From Gluconobacter vitians (GTDB lineage: Bacteria > Pseudomonadota > Alphaproteobacteria > Acetobacterales > Acetobacteraceae), in assembly GCF_015244565.1 (NCBI RefSeq), contig NZ_JABCQG010000024.1, forward strand, positions 1 through 32,620: 32,620 nt of DNA, read 5' to 3'. Position 1 is the stretch's first letter. Each line of letters starts with the position of its first letter. The notes under the pieces were generated by a model, which saw only the letters and a list, made by a program, of their open reading frames with translations, was not told the DNA's origin and made no database searches. Positions 24,125 to 32,512 of the stretch are shown here, one piece after another. A program made the translations under genes and the position numbers.

Positions 24125-25168
24125 TCAGCCTCCGACCGTGACACGGACGCCGTCGCCGATGGCTTCGGCCTTGAGGATGATCGCGGAGGCAGGCACGCCG
24201 CGCTCGATCAGGGCGCGGGCCACGACCCGGGCGCGGAGCAGGCCGAGCGCAATCTCCCGATTCTGGTCCGCAGGGGCGAGGGCTGCGTCTGCGCTCATGA
24301 AGGCGCCGAAGCCTCGGATGGTCAGGTGCTGGTTCCCGCGCAGGGAAATGATGTGCTGGTAATCGCCCTGCGGGTTGCCGGCGACGTGATCGGTTGCCGG
24401 CTGAAAGCGGATCAGCGTGCCTTCGGGCGTGGAGGTGTCGATGTCCGGACGGATAGGGTCGCTGACCATGGCGTCACGCGGAAGATCGAAACCGGGGAAC
24501 TGCGGCGGGGGCGGAGGCAGGTCACCGATCTGCGGGAACTCGCCCGGCGGGGTCGGGGGGATCGATTTTGCAACCACGGGCGGAAGCTCGGCTTCCGGTA
24601 CCGGTGGCGGGGCGGCAGGTTTCTTCGCGGGAGCGGGTTTGGTGGCCGGTGCTGGTGTGGGCGCTGGTGCAGGGGCCGCAGCCGGTGTCGTGGTGGGCGC
24701 GGTTGGGAGGTTCGGAGCCGGGTGGACGGCAGACGGGGATTCCGGAGCCGGAGTTTCGGGCTGTCCGACTGCGGTCATGGTCATGCCGCTCTGTTCGGTA
24801 TCCGCCGTCGTCGCAGGCGTTGCCGGGGCCGGTTTGGGCGGCGGGGGAATAGTCGGCAGGGCGCCCTGTGCCGCGCTTTCGCGCTGGGCCAGATTGCGCT
24901 GGGCTTCGAGCTGGGTTGTCAGCGACAGCCGGGCCTCGGGAGTGGGGAGATCCGGAGCCTTTGTCGGTGTGCGGCCAACATGGGGATAGCGCAGGTTTTC
25001 GCCCGGCGGCGGGGCACGCAGCTTGGCGATCTCGCCGCCTTCAAAACCGTGCCACCAGCCGGTTACGGTGTCGGTCATGTCCTGATGCTGGCAGCCCGCC
25101 AGCAGTGGTGCGGTCATCAGCACGAGAAAGGGAATTTTTCCCGCAGTCCTGCGTGTTGCCGCTGTCAT
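24125..25168 (-). CDS. Lipoprotein with Pro/Ala-rich linker and OmpA-like C-terminus
   Basis: 347 residues from the ATG at 25168. The signal sequence ends in a lipobox, PLLAGC, with Cys26 as the lipidated residue. Residues about 60-230 are low-complexity Pro/Ala/Thr sequence, a likely periplasmic spacer. The C-terminal about 90 residues (HLTIRGFGAFM, then NREIALGLLRARVVARALIERG and ASAIILKAEAIGD) follow the pattern of an OmpA/MotB-like peptidoglycan-associated domain, though it is weak in the usual catalytic-like Asp/Arg pair. Divergent from the clpP-type gene. A longer open frame to 26002 is a shadow of clpP and is not real. Confidence 0.75.
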   Translation of the reverse strand: MTAATRRTAGKIPFLVLMTAPLLAGCQHQDMTDTVTGWWHGFEGGEIAKLRAPPPGENLRYPHVGRTPTKAPDLPTPEARLSLTTQLEAQRNLAQRESAAQGALPTIPPPPKPAPATPATTADTEQSGMTMTAVGQPETPAPESPSAVHPAPNLPTAPTTTPAAAPAPAPTPAPATKPAPAKKPAAPPPVPEAELPPVVAKSIPPTPPGEFPQIGDLPPPPPQFPGFDLPRDAMVSDPIRPDIDTSTPEGTLIRFQPATDHVAGNPQGDYQHIISLRGNQHLTIRGFGAFMSADAALAPADQNREIALGLLRARVVARALIERGVPASAIILKAEAIGDGVRVTVGG

Positions 25169-25250
25169 GGGCTGCCTGCTGTTCCCTGGGACCACTGTGC
25201 CGTTCCTGCCGTCTTTAGAATGTCGAAACGCGGCGGAGCCTAGCGGTTCG

Positions 25251-25277
25251 TGACAGGGATGGCGAGAGTTCCTGTCA
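25251..25277 (+). repeat. 7-bp inverted repeat in the clpP-type leader
   Basis: TGACAGG (25251-25257) and CCTGTCA (25271-25277) are separated by 13 bases, about 100 bases upstream of the clpP-type start and about 85 upstream of the lipoprotein start. It could be an operator in the divergent promoter region. The rest of 25169-25375 holds no ORF I can support. Confidence 0.35.
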
Positions 25278-25375
25278 GGCCTGATCGGAAGCCCGGTCCG
25301 AAGGAGGACTTGGCACCGACGAAAACGAGGCGCAGGATAGGGGGTATGAAGATGCATGCTGGATCTGGAGACGAT

Positions 25376-26023
25376 ATGGATATCACCAGAATGACCCCGA
25401 CCCGCCTGGACGACGAGCCGGATGCTCCGGAGCCCGAAACCCGGGAAGACGACAACAAGACGCTGAACAGCCCGATCAGCGAGCTTGAAGGCCGTCTGTT
25501 CGATCAGCGGAAAGTTCTGATTTTCGGCGGTATCAACGACAAGATCGCCCGCGACGTCACAGGCCGCCTGTTGGCACTGGCCGGGACGTCCGACAAGCCG
25601 ATCGATGTGTATGTGAACTCGCCGGGCGGTCATGTGGAGAGTGGCGATACCATCCATGACATGATCCGCTTTGTGGATTCGATCGCGCCGATCAACATGA
25701 TCGGTACCGGCTGGGTCGCTTCTGCCGGTGCGCTGATCTATGCCGCCGGCCGCCCGGAGCGGCGTGTCTGCCTGCCGAACACGCGCTTCCTGCTGCATCA
25801 GCCGATGGGTGGCGTGCGTGGTCCGGCAACGGATATCGACATCGAGGCCCGCGAGATCATCAAGATGCGCGAGCGTCTGAACCGGATCTTCGCGAAGGAA
25901 ACCGGGCAGCCTTATGAAAAGGTCGCCAAGGATACGGACCGGAACTACTGGATGTCGGCCAATGAAGCCATTGCCTATGGCCTCGTGAACCGCATCATCC
26001 ACTCGGCAACCGAACTCAAGTAA
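25376..26023 (+). CDS. clpP: ClpP-family protease subunit with Asn at the catalytic Asp position
   Basis: 215 residues from the ATG at 25376 with GGAG five bases upstream; an ATG at 25346 would add 10 residues. The N-terminal 35 residues are acidic and unusual for ClpP. The core has [23 protein letters not shown] with Ser116, [10 protein letters not shown] with His141, and [20 protein letters not shown]. Aligned to E. coli ClpP without gaps, the third catalytic residue (Asp, 49 after the His) is Asn190. The Ser and His are kept. So it is either a weakened protease, a ClpP-like partner of a canonical ClpP elsewhere, or active with a compensating residue. A 22-base hairpin follows. Confidence 0.85.
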   Translation: MDITRMTPTRLDDEPDAPEPETREDDNKTLNSPISELEGRLFDQRKVLIFGGINDKIARDVTGRLLALAGTSDKPIDVYVNSPGGHVESGDTIHDMIRFVDSIAPINMIGTGWVASAGALIYAAGRPERRVCLPNTRFLLHQPMGGVRGPATDIDIEAREIIKMRERLNRIFAKETGQPYEKVAKDTDRNYWMSANEAIAYGLVNRIIHSATELK

Positions 26024-26045
26024 AAACTACAAGCTCCAAGGGGCA

Positions 26046-26068
26046 CGGCGTGCCTTTCCGGCACGCCG
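26046..26068. terminator. Perfect 9-bp hairpin between clpP-type gene and diiron gene
   Basis: CGGCGTGCC-TTTCC-GGCACGCCG is perfectly paired. It lies 22 bases after the clpP-type stop and ends 11 bases before the next ATG. No T run follows. It could be an attenuator or an RNA-stability element; a GTG at 26050 inside the stem is an alternative start of the next gene. Confidence 0.5.
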
Positions 26069-26079
26069 CGAACACAGTC

Positions 26080-27054
26080 ATGAAAAGTCTGGCCGAAATC
26101 TATTCCCATCTTCCCGACGCACCGTCGGAGAAGACGCTCGAGCGCGTTGATTACGAAGCGCGCCACTGGAGCAGCCCGATCCAGGGACCGCTCAAGCCCG
26201 GTACGGAAGAGCACAAACGGGCCGTCGCCGCGATGTTCCGTGATACGTTCAATCCGTACAAGCCATCCGTGATCGACTGGCCGAAGCTGGATCCGGAGAC
26301 GCTGCATCGCATCACGTCGCTGCCGATCTGGGATATTGCGGTCCAGACCGAGGGCAAGGCCCGTCTGCGCATGGCCGCCTATGCGGACATGATCACCGAC
26401 CCGGACATGAAGGATGCGCTGTCGCGCAATGCCTGGGAAGAGAACCGGCACAAGGAAGTCCTGACCAAGCTGGTCGAGGCTTACAACATCCCGATGGCGC
26501 CGGAGCCTCCGTATGTCACGCCGAAGGATACGGAATGGGCGTATCTGGTCACGGGTTTCTCGGAATGTGTGGACAGCTTTTTTGCATTCGGTCTGTTCGC
26601 GCTGGCCGAACGCGCCGGGCTGTTCCCGCAGGAACTGATCGAGACGTTCGAGCCGGTCATGCAGGAAGAGTGCCGCCATATCCTGCTTTTTGCGAACTGG
26701 CTGGCCTGGCACCGGGCGACCATGCCGTTCTGGAAGCGGCCGTGGTTCGAACTGCGTGTGATCGGGGTCTGGCTGTTCCTGGCCTATGAGCGCATGGGGC
26801 TGGCCCGCTCGATTGACGAGAACGGGAAAGAGCACACCCAGGACAACAATTTCACGGTCACGGGTGCCAAAGATATGACGACGATGGACATCAGTCTTCC
26901 GGACCTGATGCAGCTCTGTCTGGACGAGGATGACCGCCGGTTCTCCGGCTATGACCCGCGCCTGCTGCGGCCGACGACGACGCCGGCAATTGCGCGTGCG
27001 ATTATCAAGGGTGCAAAACTCTGGGATCGTGTCCGGAGCAAGATCGCCGCCTGA
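26080..27054 (+). CDS. Ferritin-like diiron-site protein, unknown function
   Basis: 324 residues from the ATG at 26080. Two E-x-x-H pairs occur in helical regions, ENRH (Glu121, His124) and ECRH (Glu197, His200), and each is preceded by a single Glu (Glu91 and Glu162). This E, ExxH, E, ExxH order is the signature of ferritin-like diiron carboxylate proteins, so a four-helix bundle binding two irons is predicted. The C-terminal third (FELRVIGVWLFLAYERMG onward) may extend the bundle. No signal peptide, no membrane segments. Substrate unknown: hydroxylase/desaturase-like, oxidase or iron handling all fit. Likely cotranscribed with clpP-type gene or from its own promoter. Confidence 0.7.
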   Translation: MKSLAEIYSHLPDAPSEKTLERVDYEARHWSSPIQGPLKPGTEEHKRAVAAMFRDTFNPYKPSVIDWPKLDPETLHRITSLPIWDIAVQTEGKARLRMAAYADMITDPDMKDALSRNAWEENRHKEVLTKLVEAYNIPMAPEPPYVTPKDTEWAYLVTGFSECVDSFFAFGLFALAERAGLFPQELIETFEPVMQEECRHILLFANWLAWHRATMPFWKRPWFELRVIGVWLFLAYERMGLARSIDENGKEHTQDNNFTVTGAKDMTTMDISLPDLMQLCLDEDDRRFSGYDPRLLRPTTTPAIARAIIKGAKLWDRVRSKIAA

Positions 27055-27084
27055 GCGACCTTCTCCACGAAAGTTACACGGCAT

Positions 27085-27113
27085 AAAAAAGGGCTCCTTC
27101 CGGAGCCCTTTTT
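27085..27113. terminator. Bidirectional terminator between diiron gene and recA
   Basis: AAAAAA-GGGCTCC-TTCC-GGAGCCC-TTTTT is a perfect stem with A run on one side and T run on the other, so it works in both directions between the convergent genes. Confidence 0.92.
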
Positions 27114-27117
27114 CATT

Positions 27118-28155
27118 TCAGTCTTCCGGGTTGCCGTCTGCGTCGGGCTCCGGATCCGTCATCAGGGCGTCGGAAAGGACACCGGCTTCTGCCCGGATAC
27201 GACGCTCGATCTCGGAGGCCATCTCCGGATGCTCGCGCAGGAACTGCTTGGCGTTTTCACGGCCCTGTCCGATGCGCTGGCTGTCGAAGGAGAACCATGC
27301 GCCGGATTTCTCGACGATGTTGCCCTTCACGCCCAGATCGAGCAGTTCGCCCATCTTGCTGATGCCTTCGCCGTACATGATGTCGAACTCGACCTGACGG
27401 AACGGAGGCGCCATCTTGTTCTTCACGACCTTGACGCGGGTCTGGTTGCCGACGACCTCGTCCTTGTCCTTGATGGACCCGATGCGACGGATGTCGAGGC
27501 GGATGGACGAGTAGAACTTCAGCGCGTTACCGCCCGTCGTCGTTTCCGGATTGCCGAACATCACGCCGATCTTCATGCGGATCTGGTTCAGGAAGATCAC
27601 GAGCGTGTTGGAGCGTGAGACAGTTCCCGTGAGCTTGCGCAGGGCCTGGCTCATGAGACGGGCATGCAGACCGACATGGCTGTCGCCCATATCGCCTTCA
27701 AGTTCGGCGCGGGGAACGAGGGCTGCCACGGAGTCTACGACTAGCACATCAACGGCACCGGAGCGGACCAGCGTGTCAGCAATTTCCAGAGCCTGTTCGC
27801 CGGCATCGGGCTGGCTGAGCAGGAGGTCGTCGATATTGACGCCCAGCTTGCGGGCATAACCGGGGTCGAGCGCATGTTCGGCATCGACGAAGGCCACGGT
27901 GCCGCCCTTCTTCTGCGCTTCGGCCAGAACATGCAGGGCAAGAGTGGTCTTGCCCGAGCTTTCCGGACCATAGATCTCCACGATACGACCGCGCGGCAGG
28001 CCGCCGATCCCGAGAGCGATATCCAACCCGATGGAGCCGGTGGAAATCACATTGGCTTCCACTTTCGGACGCTGGCCCATGCGCATGATCGAGCCCTTGC
28101 CGAAGGCGCGCTCGATCTGGCTGAGTGCGCCTTCAAGCGCCTTGGTCTTGTCCAT
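27118..28155 (-). CDS. recA: RecA recombinase
   Basis: 345 residues, normal RecA length. It starts [21 protein letters not shown], has Walker [10 protein letters not shown], Walker [11 protein letters not shown], the L1 loop [20 protein letters not shown] and the L2 region [18 protein letters not shown]. It forms filaments on ssDNA for strand exchange and triggers LexA cleavage. It could not trigger the S24-like repressor at 9492, whose catalytic residues are missing. Transcribed leftwards; candidate GTTC repeats lie upstream. Confidence 0.98.
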   Translation of the reverse strand: MDKTKALEGALSQIERAFGKGSIMRMGQRPKVEANVISTGSIGLDIALGIGGLPRGRIVEIYGPESSGKTTLALHVLAEAQKKGGTVAFVDAEHALDPGYARKLGVNIDDLLLSQPDAGEQALEIADTLVRSGAVDVLVVDSVAALVPRAELEGDMGDSHVGLHARLMSQALRKLTGTVSRSNTLVIFLNQIRMKIGVMFGNPETTTGGNALKFYSSIRLDIRRIGSIKDKDEVVGNQTRVKVVKNKMAPPFRQVEFDIMYGEGISKMGELLDLGVKGNIVEKSGAWFSFDSQRIGQGRENAKQFLREHPEMASEIERRIRAEAGVLSDALMTDPEPDADGNPED

Positions 28156-28249
28156 TCAATCCTCGCAATAGGTTGGGGCTGGCGTTTACAGGATACGATA
28201 GACCGGGCGGCCATTCTCGCAAAGAGCCGTGATTTCTGCGGCTGCCAGC

Positions 28250-28270
28250 GTTCCATGTTCACAAATGTTC
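28250..28270 (-). promoter_or_regulatory. GTTC direct repeats upstream of recA (possible SOS site)
   Basis: GTTC occurs at 28250, 28257 and 28267, about 95-115 bases upstream of the recA start. Alphaproteobacterial LexA boxes are GTTC-N7-GTTC; here the spacers are 3 and 6, so the match is imperfect. Low confidence. Confidence 0.25.
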
Positions 28271-28273
28271 TTG

Positions 28274-28294
28274 TGGCAGACATATCATGTCTGC
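28274..28294 (-). repeat. 9-bp perfect hairpin downstream of flhB
   Basis: GGCAGACAT-ATC-ATGTCTGCC lies 66 bases past the flhB stop in the reading direction and upstream of recA. It may end flagellar transcription, or be an operator; no T run. Confidence 0.45.
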
Positions 28295-28359
28295 CCCCGG
28301 TCACGCCAAGGGGGAGGAAGGCTTTGGAGGAAGATTTTTTCCTGCGGGCGCACCCCTGC

Positions 28360-29436
28360 TTATTTCAGAGGTGCAGAACGGTTGGCAGGCCGTTTGAGTT
28401 TCCAGACATAGGCGATGATTGCTGCGACAACCTTGAAATGTTCGGCTGGGATTTCACTGTCGAGCGGGAGTGTGAAGAGCGCGCGGGCCAGGGGCGGGTT
28501 GGCAACGATCGGGATGCGGTTGTCCTGTGCGATCTCCCTGATCCGGGCTGCGACATCGTCCATGCCTTTGGCCACGATTTTTGGCGCGCCGCCACCTCCA
28601 CGTTCATAGACAAGGGCGACGGCATAGTGCGTCGGGTTGGTCACGACGACCGTTGAGGTTTTGACGGCGTCCATCATGCGCTGTCTGGCCGCTTTGGCGC
28701 GCAGGGCTTTCTGACGGCCTTTGACGTGTGGGTCGCCTTCCGTGTTTTTGTATTCGTCCTTGAGGTCTTCGCGGCTCATTTTCAGTTTGGAGATGTGGCG
28801 GAAGCGCATCCAGAAAATGTCGGCTCCTGCGGTAACCAACTGGGCTCCGATCATGGCGGCGGCAGCCCGGAAGCCCAGATCCGCCATCATTTTCAGAAGG
28901 GGACCGGGTTCCAGTCCGACCATACGTGCCGCTGTGGGAATAGCGTTTCTGGAGATGTTCCACAGGATGACGGCGAAGACGGCGAATTTTGCGAGGGCCT
29001 TAAACGTGTCCGGCAGTGTTCCGCCGCCTGCAATGCGTTTGAAGCCCGCGAGCGGGGAGACGCGCTCGAGTTTCGGCATCAGCGAACCGGGATGGATGAG
29101 GAAGCCGGTCTGCAGGAAGCCTGCGGCGAGGCAGAAGACGGCAACGGTTGCGGCGATCGGGACGGCCAGGGACAGGCCGGCCTCAATAGCGTGATTCGTG
29201 CTGTTGAGCAGGCCGCCCTGTGCCATCGGGACCGTGCCTGCATTGGCCATGAGGGCCCGCATGCTGTGGACGAAATCAGCCACAAGATAGGGTAGGAGCA
29301 TGAAGATCCCGGCAAAGCCGCCGAGAAGTGCCACGAAGCTCATGGCCTCACGAGACATGACGATCTGGCCGTCATCACGCGCTTTCTGGAGCCGTTGGGC
29401 TGACGGGGCTTCTGTCTTGTCGTCGGAATCAGACAT
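28360..29436 (-). CDS. flhB: Flagellar export apparatus protein FlhB
   Basis: 358 residues: basic N-terminus (KTEAPSAQRLQKARDDGQIV), four membrane segments, then a cytoplasmic domain with the autocleavage motif NPTHYAVAL and a C-terminal PPLARALF segment. It controls the switch from rod/hook to filament export. The motif is intact, so the switch should work. It starts three bases behind the fliR stop. Confidence 0.96.
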   Translation of the reverse strand: MSDSDDKTEAPSAQRLQKARDDGQIVMSREAMSFVALLGGFAGIFMLLPYLVADFVHSMRALMANAGTVPMAQGGLLNSTNHAIEAGLSLAVPIAATVAVFCLAAGFLQTGFLIHPGSLMPKLERVSPLAGFKRIAGGGTLPDTFKALAKFAVFAVILWNISRNAIPTAARMVGLEPGPLLKMMADLGFRAAAAMIGAQLVTAGADIFWMRFRHISKLKMSREDLKDEYKNTEGDPHVKGRQKALRAKAARQRMMDAVKTSTVVVTNPTHYAVALVYERGGGGAPKIVAKGMDDVAARIREIAQDNRIPIVANPPLARALFTLPLDSEIPAEHFKVVAAIIAYVWKLKRPANRSAPLK

Positions 29437-29439
29437 CGT

Positions 29440-30294
29440 TCAGAGGCCGGGCAGGGCGCGAAGAACATCGAAAGCCTGTCCCCGCCAGACGGCGATCATG
29501 GTGCTGAGGGTCAACCCGAGAAGGGCAATGCCGCCCAAAAGCTGAAGGGGGCTTGCGGCATTGTAGATCTGAAGCGTGGGCAGCAGTCGCGTCATGATGC
29601 CGAGCATGCCCTGCCAGACGAGTGACAAGATCAGGAAGGGCGCGCTGAGCTCCAGTCCGAGGGCGAAGCTGTGCTCCGTAAGCTGGATGATGCCCTGGGC
29701 GGAGTCCCCCAGCAGGTTCCAGTGGGCGTGACTGGCGGTGAGCAGAAGTGCGCCGCCCGGCGGGATGATGCTGTAGCTGCCAAGGATTGCGCGGATGGGA
29801 AGAATATACGCGCCGGTGACGAGAAGCACGAGGGGTGCCAGCAGGTTCAGGAAGCGGGCCGGGGCGGAGCTGCCCGAACCGAGATCGGGATCCGGCTGGA
29901 GCACGCTGGAAATGCCCATGCAGACTGCGATGATCTGGCCGGCGATCGGCAAAGCCATGCAGATTAATCGGGCCATCCAGCCGATCAGGACACCTGCGAA
30001 GAGTTCAACGGCGATCATCCCACCCAGTGCAACGGGAGCGAGGGTGTCGAGATGCGCCTGCATCATTAAAGGCGCGACAAGCGGAAGCAGCAGGGCGGTC
30101 AGGGTGATGGCGCATCCGGCGCGGATCATCATGGGCATGGACTGCTCGCCAAGGCCCGGCATGACCATGACAACCGCGCCGGTGCGGGAGAGGACCAGAA
30201 CGAAAGCCAGGGCCCAGATGCTCAGGGCCGGACCACTGAGGTCCAGACCCGACAGGGTGGATGCTCCAGCAGTACCCGCAAGACCGGTGTTCAC
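29440..30294 (-). CDS. fliR: Flagellar export apparatus protein FliR
   Basis: 284 residues with a Gly/Ser-rich N-terminus of about 20 residues followed by many hydrophobic segments. The conserved RTGAVVMVMPGLGE and GALLLTASHAHWNLLGDSA-type region and the MTRLLPTLQIYNAASPLQLLG-type C-terminus are typical. Part of the inner membrane export gate with FliP and FliQ. fliP is not in the window. Between fliQ and fliR there are 76 bases without a gene. Confidence 0.92.
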   Translation of the reverse strand: MNTGLAGTAGASTLSGLDLSGPALSIWALAFVLVLSRTGAVVMVMPGLGEQSMPMMIRAGCAITLTALLLPLVAPLMMQAHLDTLAPVALGGMIAVELFAGVLIGWMARLICMALPIAGQIIAVCMGISSVLQPDPDLGSGSSAPARFLNLLAPLVLLVTGAYILPIRAILGSYSIIPPGGALLLTASHAHWNLLGDSAQGIIQLTEHSFALGLELSAPFLILSLVWQGMLGIMTRLLPTLQIYNAASPLQLLGGIALLGLTLSTMIAVWRGQAFDVLRALPGL

Positions 30295-30370
30295 CGGGAA
30301 GCGCCTTTCAGGTTGGATTGTCTGAGCACGGACACGTTGGCAAACTCCGGATTTAAGCGGCAGCGTGGTT

Positions 30371-30643
30371 TCAGGTCGTGCCGACGAGGATCAGCTGATC
30401 GAAGAGGTGCCGGGTGAAGCCGACGAGTGTGGCCGTCATGAAGGAACCGGCCATGACCATGACGGCTCCGATGGCCAGAACCTTCGGGACGAAGGACAAT
30501 GTGGCCTCGTTGAGCTGGGTGACGGCCTGCACGAGCGAGACCAGAAGGCCGACCCCGAGCGCAGTCAGGAGGGCGGGAGCACTCAGCTTGAGAGCGACGA
30601 GGAAGGTCTGCTCCAGAATGGCGCCGAGATCGATGGCCTGCAT
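30371..30643 (-). CDS. fliQ: Flagellar export apparatus protein FliQ
   Basis: 90 residues, two membrane helices, the expected FliQ size. Contains SAPALLTALGVGLLVSLVQAVTQ and NEATLSFVPKV, the family's best-conserved stretch (TQLNEATLSFVPK). Component of the export gate. Its start lies just two bases from the fliE end. Confidence 0.95.
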   Translation of the reverse strand: MQAIDLGAILEQTFLVALKLSAPALLTALGVGLLVSLVQAVTQLNEATLSFVPKVLAIGAVMVMAGSFMTATLVGFTRHLFDQLILVGTT

Positions 30644-30645
30644 GG

Positions 30646-30993
30646 TCAGATCGTCATTTTCATCACGTCCTGATATGCCTGGACCATGCGGTCGCGGATC
30701 ACGGTCGTGGTCTGGAGAGCAAGCTGGGCATTGGAGACCGCGGTGACGATCTGCGTCATGTCACCGCCACCTGTCAGGCCCTGTGCGGCCTTGGCTTCGG
30801 CATCATGGCCGCCGTCGATGACGCTTCCGATGGACTGGGACAGGACGGAGCCGAAATCCGTGCCGGAGTTGCTGCCGCTGGTCGAGGCGGAGGAGCGGAT
30901 GCCGTCATCGACGTCATCCGTGACGTCCTGAAGGCGGCTCTGGAGGCTCTGGACGGCGTAGGCATTGTGGGCCTGGGAGAGGGATGTGAGCAT
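30646..30993 (-). CDS. fliE: Flagellar hook-basal body complex protein FliE
   Basis: 115 residues. The C-terminus AVSNAQLALQTTTVIRDRMV plus AYQDVMKMTI is the FliE signature; the N-terminal half is Ser/Asp-rich and variable. FliE joins the MS ring to the rod and is an early export substrate. It sits directly behind flgC with a five-base gap. Confidence 0.92.
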   Translation of the reverse strand: MLTSLSQAHNAYAVQSLQSRLQDVTDDVDDGIRSSASTSGSNSGTDFGSVLSQSIGSVIDGGHDAEAKAAQGLTGGGDMTQIVTAVSNAQLALQTTTVIRDRMVQAYQDVMKMTI

Positions 30994-30998
30994 CAGGG

Positions 30999-31406
30999 TT
31001 ATTTCAGAAGGTCAAGCGTGCGGGACAGCATGGTCCGGGTGCTTGAAAGGGCGTTGAGGTTGGCTTCGTAGGAGCGTTCGGCTTCACGCATGTCCATCAT
31101 CTCGGTCATGGAATCCACGTTGGAAACCTTGACGTAGCCACGTTCATCAGCGGCCGGATGCGAGGGATCATAGCGTGTATCGAAGTCCGACATGTCCTGT
31201 CCGACATTCTGGACATCCACGGTCGAGGCGCCCGTTTCGTCGTCTACATGTTCGGCGAAGGTGATGGTCTTGCGGCGATAGGGATCCGCGCCGGGCTGGG
31301 AGCCGGTCGTATCCTGATTGGCGAGGTTTTCCGCGACGATACGCAGGCGCTGGGCCTGTGCGTCCATGCCGCTTGCGGAAATGCCGATGGTGGTGGACAG
31401 GTTCAT
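30999..31406 (-). CDS. flgC: Flagellar proximal rod protein FlgC
   Basis: 135 residues: starts MNLSTTIGISASGMDAQAQR and RIVAENLANQDTTG (rod-family N-terminal motif), has a DPSHPAADERGYVKVSNVDS middle, and ends in the rod coiled-coil SYEANLNALSSTRTMLSRTL. Length normal. 12 bases behind flgB. Confidence 0.95.
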   Translation of the reverse strand: MNLSTTIGISASGMDAQAQRLRIVAENLANQDTTGSQPGADPYRRKTITFAEHVDDETGASTVDVQNVGQDMSDFDTRYDPSHPAADERGYVKVSNVDSMTEMMDMREAERSYEANLNALSSTRTMLSRTLDLLK

Positions 31407-31418
31407 CCGTCAGGCTCC

Positions 31419-31811
31419 TTACTTGCCGAGTGCCGTCTGGAACATGCTCAGGTATTTCGAATAGACGTTCACGGCGAGATGCTGCTGGTCGTTCACGTCC
31501 GCGACCTGTTCCATCTGCTGGTCCAGGGAAACCTGATTACCGTCCAGGGACTGTTCGGATGTGGTTTCGATGGTGTGGGTGCCTGAGGCGTTGTAACCGA
31601 TATGACCGGGTTGGGTGACGGTGGGCGTGATGTCGAATTCACTCATCGCCGCCTCGAAAGGAGAGACGTCCTTAGCTTGGTAGTCCGGTGTATCGGAGTT
31701 GGCGATGTTACCAGCCAGCACCTGCTGGCGCGCCTGAAGCCAGTTCATGCGGTCACGGCCCAGAGAAAAAAGGTCGGTGCCGCCTGCGCTGGTTGGGTCG
31801 ATGTTACGCAT
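31419..31811 (-). CDS. flgB: Flagellar proximal rod protein FlgB
   Basis: 130 residues from the ATG at 31811, which has GGAG nine bases upstream; in-frame ATGs at 31829 and 31826 lack it. Contains WLQARQQVLAGNIANSDTPD, the rod-protein signature, and DQQMEQVADVNDQQHLAVNV. First gene of the flagellar run; the 31812-31937 gap should hold the operon promoter, but no clear sigma-specific pattern is seen. Confidence 0.93.
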   Translation of the reverse strand: MRNIDPTSAGGTDLFSLGRDRMNWLQARQQVLAGNIANSDTPDYQAKDVSPFEAAMSEFDITPTVTQPGHIGYNASGTHTIETTSEQSLDGNQVSLDQQMEQVADVNDQQHLAVNVYSKYLSMFQTALGK

Positions 31812-31937
31812 CGAGACAGTCTCCATCATGCAGGTGCCGGAAAAATCCCGGCGAAGCGCATGATGGCGTGAAATCTTTAATAAATGGTTGCCTGAGCCGT
31901 CGATTCTGCTGCGGGGGCAGGGAGTGAGGGGAGTTCG

Positions 31938-32512
31938 TCAGGTCTCGCAGTCGTTATCGTGTGCAGAGCCTTCCATGGCTTTTTGGAGAGTACACCTGGA
32001 ACGGTCTTTCCACTCGGTCCATCCGTTGGCTGAGCGTCCCAAAAGGGCAATAGCCGCAGGGCTTGGGGCTTTAAATAGTGCATCACGGGTAAAATAGATG
32101 CGGTCACCTTCAATGCGCAGAAGGCCCTGGTCCAACATGACCTGTCGTTTCTGAGCATAGTTATGCGGAAGAAAAGTGCTGGTGACAGCGCGACCATAAG
32201 AGCCGGCCAGTACAACTAGGCCCTCTTCCGTATACTGGGCGCGTCCGTCAACGCCGGAGGTGCGGCAATAGAATTCGAAGGGAGCGGCCTGTTTTTGTGA
32301 AGCGGGAACGGCTTCTGGCGTCTGTAGTGTGACGACAGGGTCTCGGACAAGAAGTTCGAAAATCGGGTATCCCAGAGTTGTCAGCAGGATATTGATCGTT
32401 TCGAAAACTTCACGGCACTCTGCCTCTGACGCGGGAAGGGTGTGGGGTCTTGTTCCACCTGTGCCGTTGTCCATTTCAAAGCGCTGTTCCTGTATAGCGC
32501 GACTAAGGGCTA
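31938..32512 (-). pseudogene. GIY-YIG nuclease family protein, C-terminal part only (N-terminus removed by IS)
   Basis: An open frame with ATG at 32474 gives 178 residues, but the frame continues upstream (ALSRAIQEQRFEMDNGTGGT) to about 32512, where IS5-type sequence begins. The GIY-YIG family has an NGT-plus-Pro-rich linker, LPxSEAExxEFFETI-type helix and LGYPIFE strand, then a DUF4357 domain. Here LPASEAECREVFETINILLT, TLGYPIFELL and the DUF4357 end LLGRSANGWTEWKDRSRCTL are intact. The N-terminal GIY-YIG catalytic domain is missing, so nuclease function is lost. Confidence 0.8.

Noticed and set aside
24125-26002. 625-codon frame as one protein
   Set aside because: The N-terminal half runs antisense through clpP; a signal peptide with lipobox supports the start at 25168.
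25975-27084. Minus-strand frame of 369 codons opposite the diiron gene
   Set aside because: Antisense shadow; the diiron ligands support the plus-strand frame.
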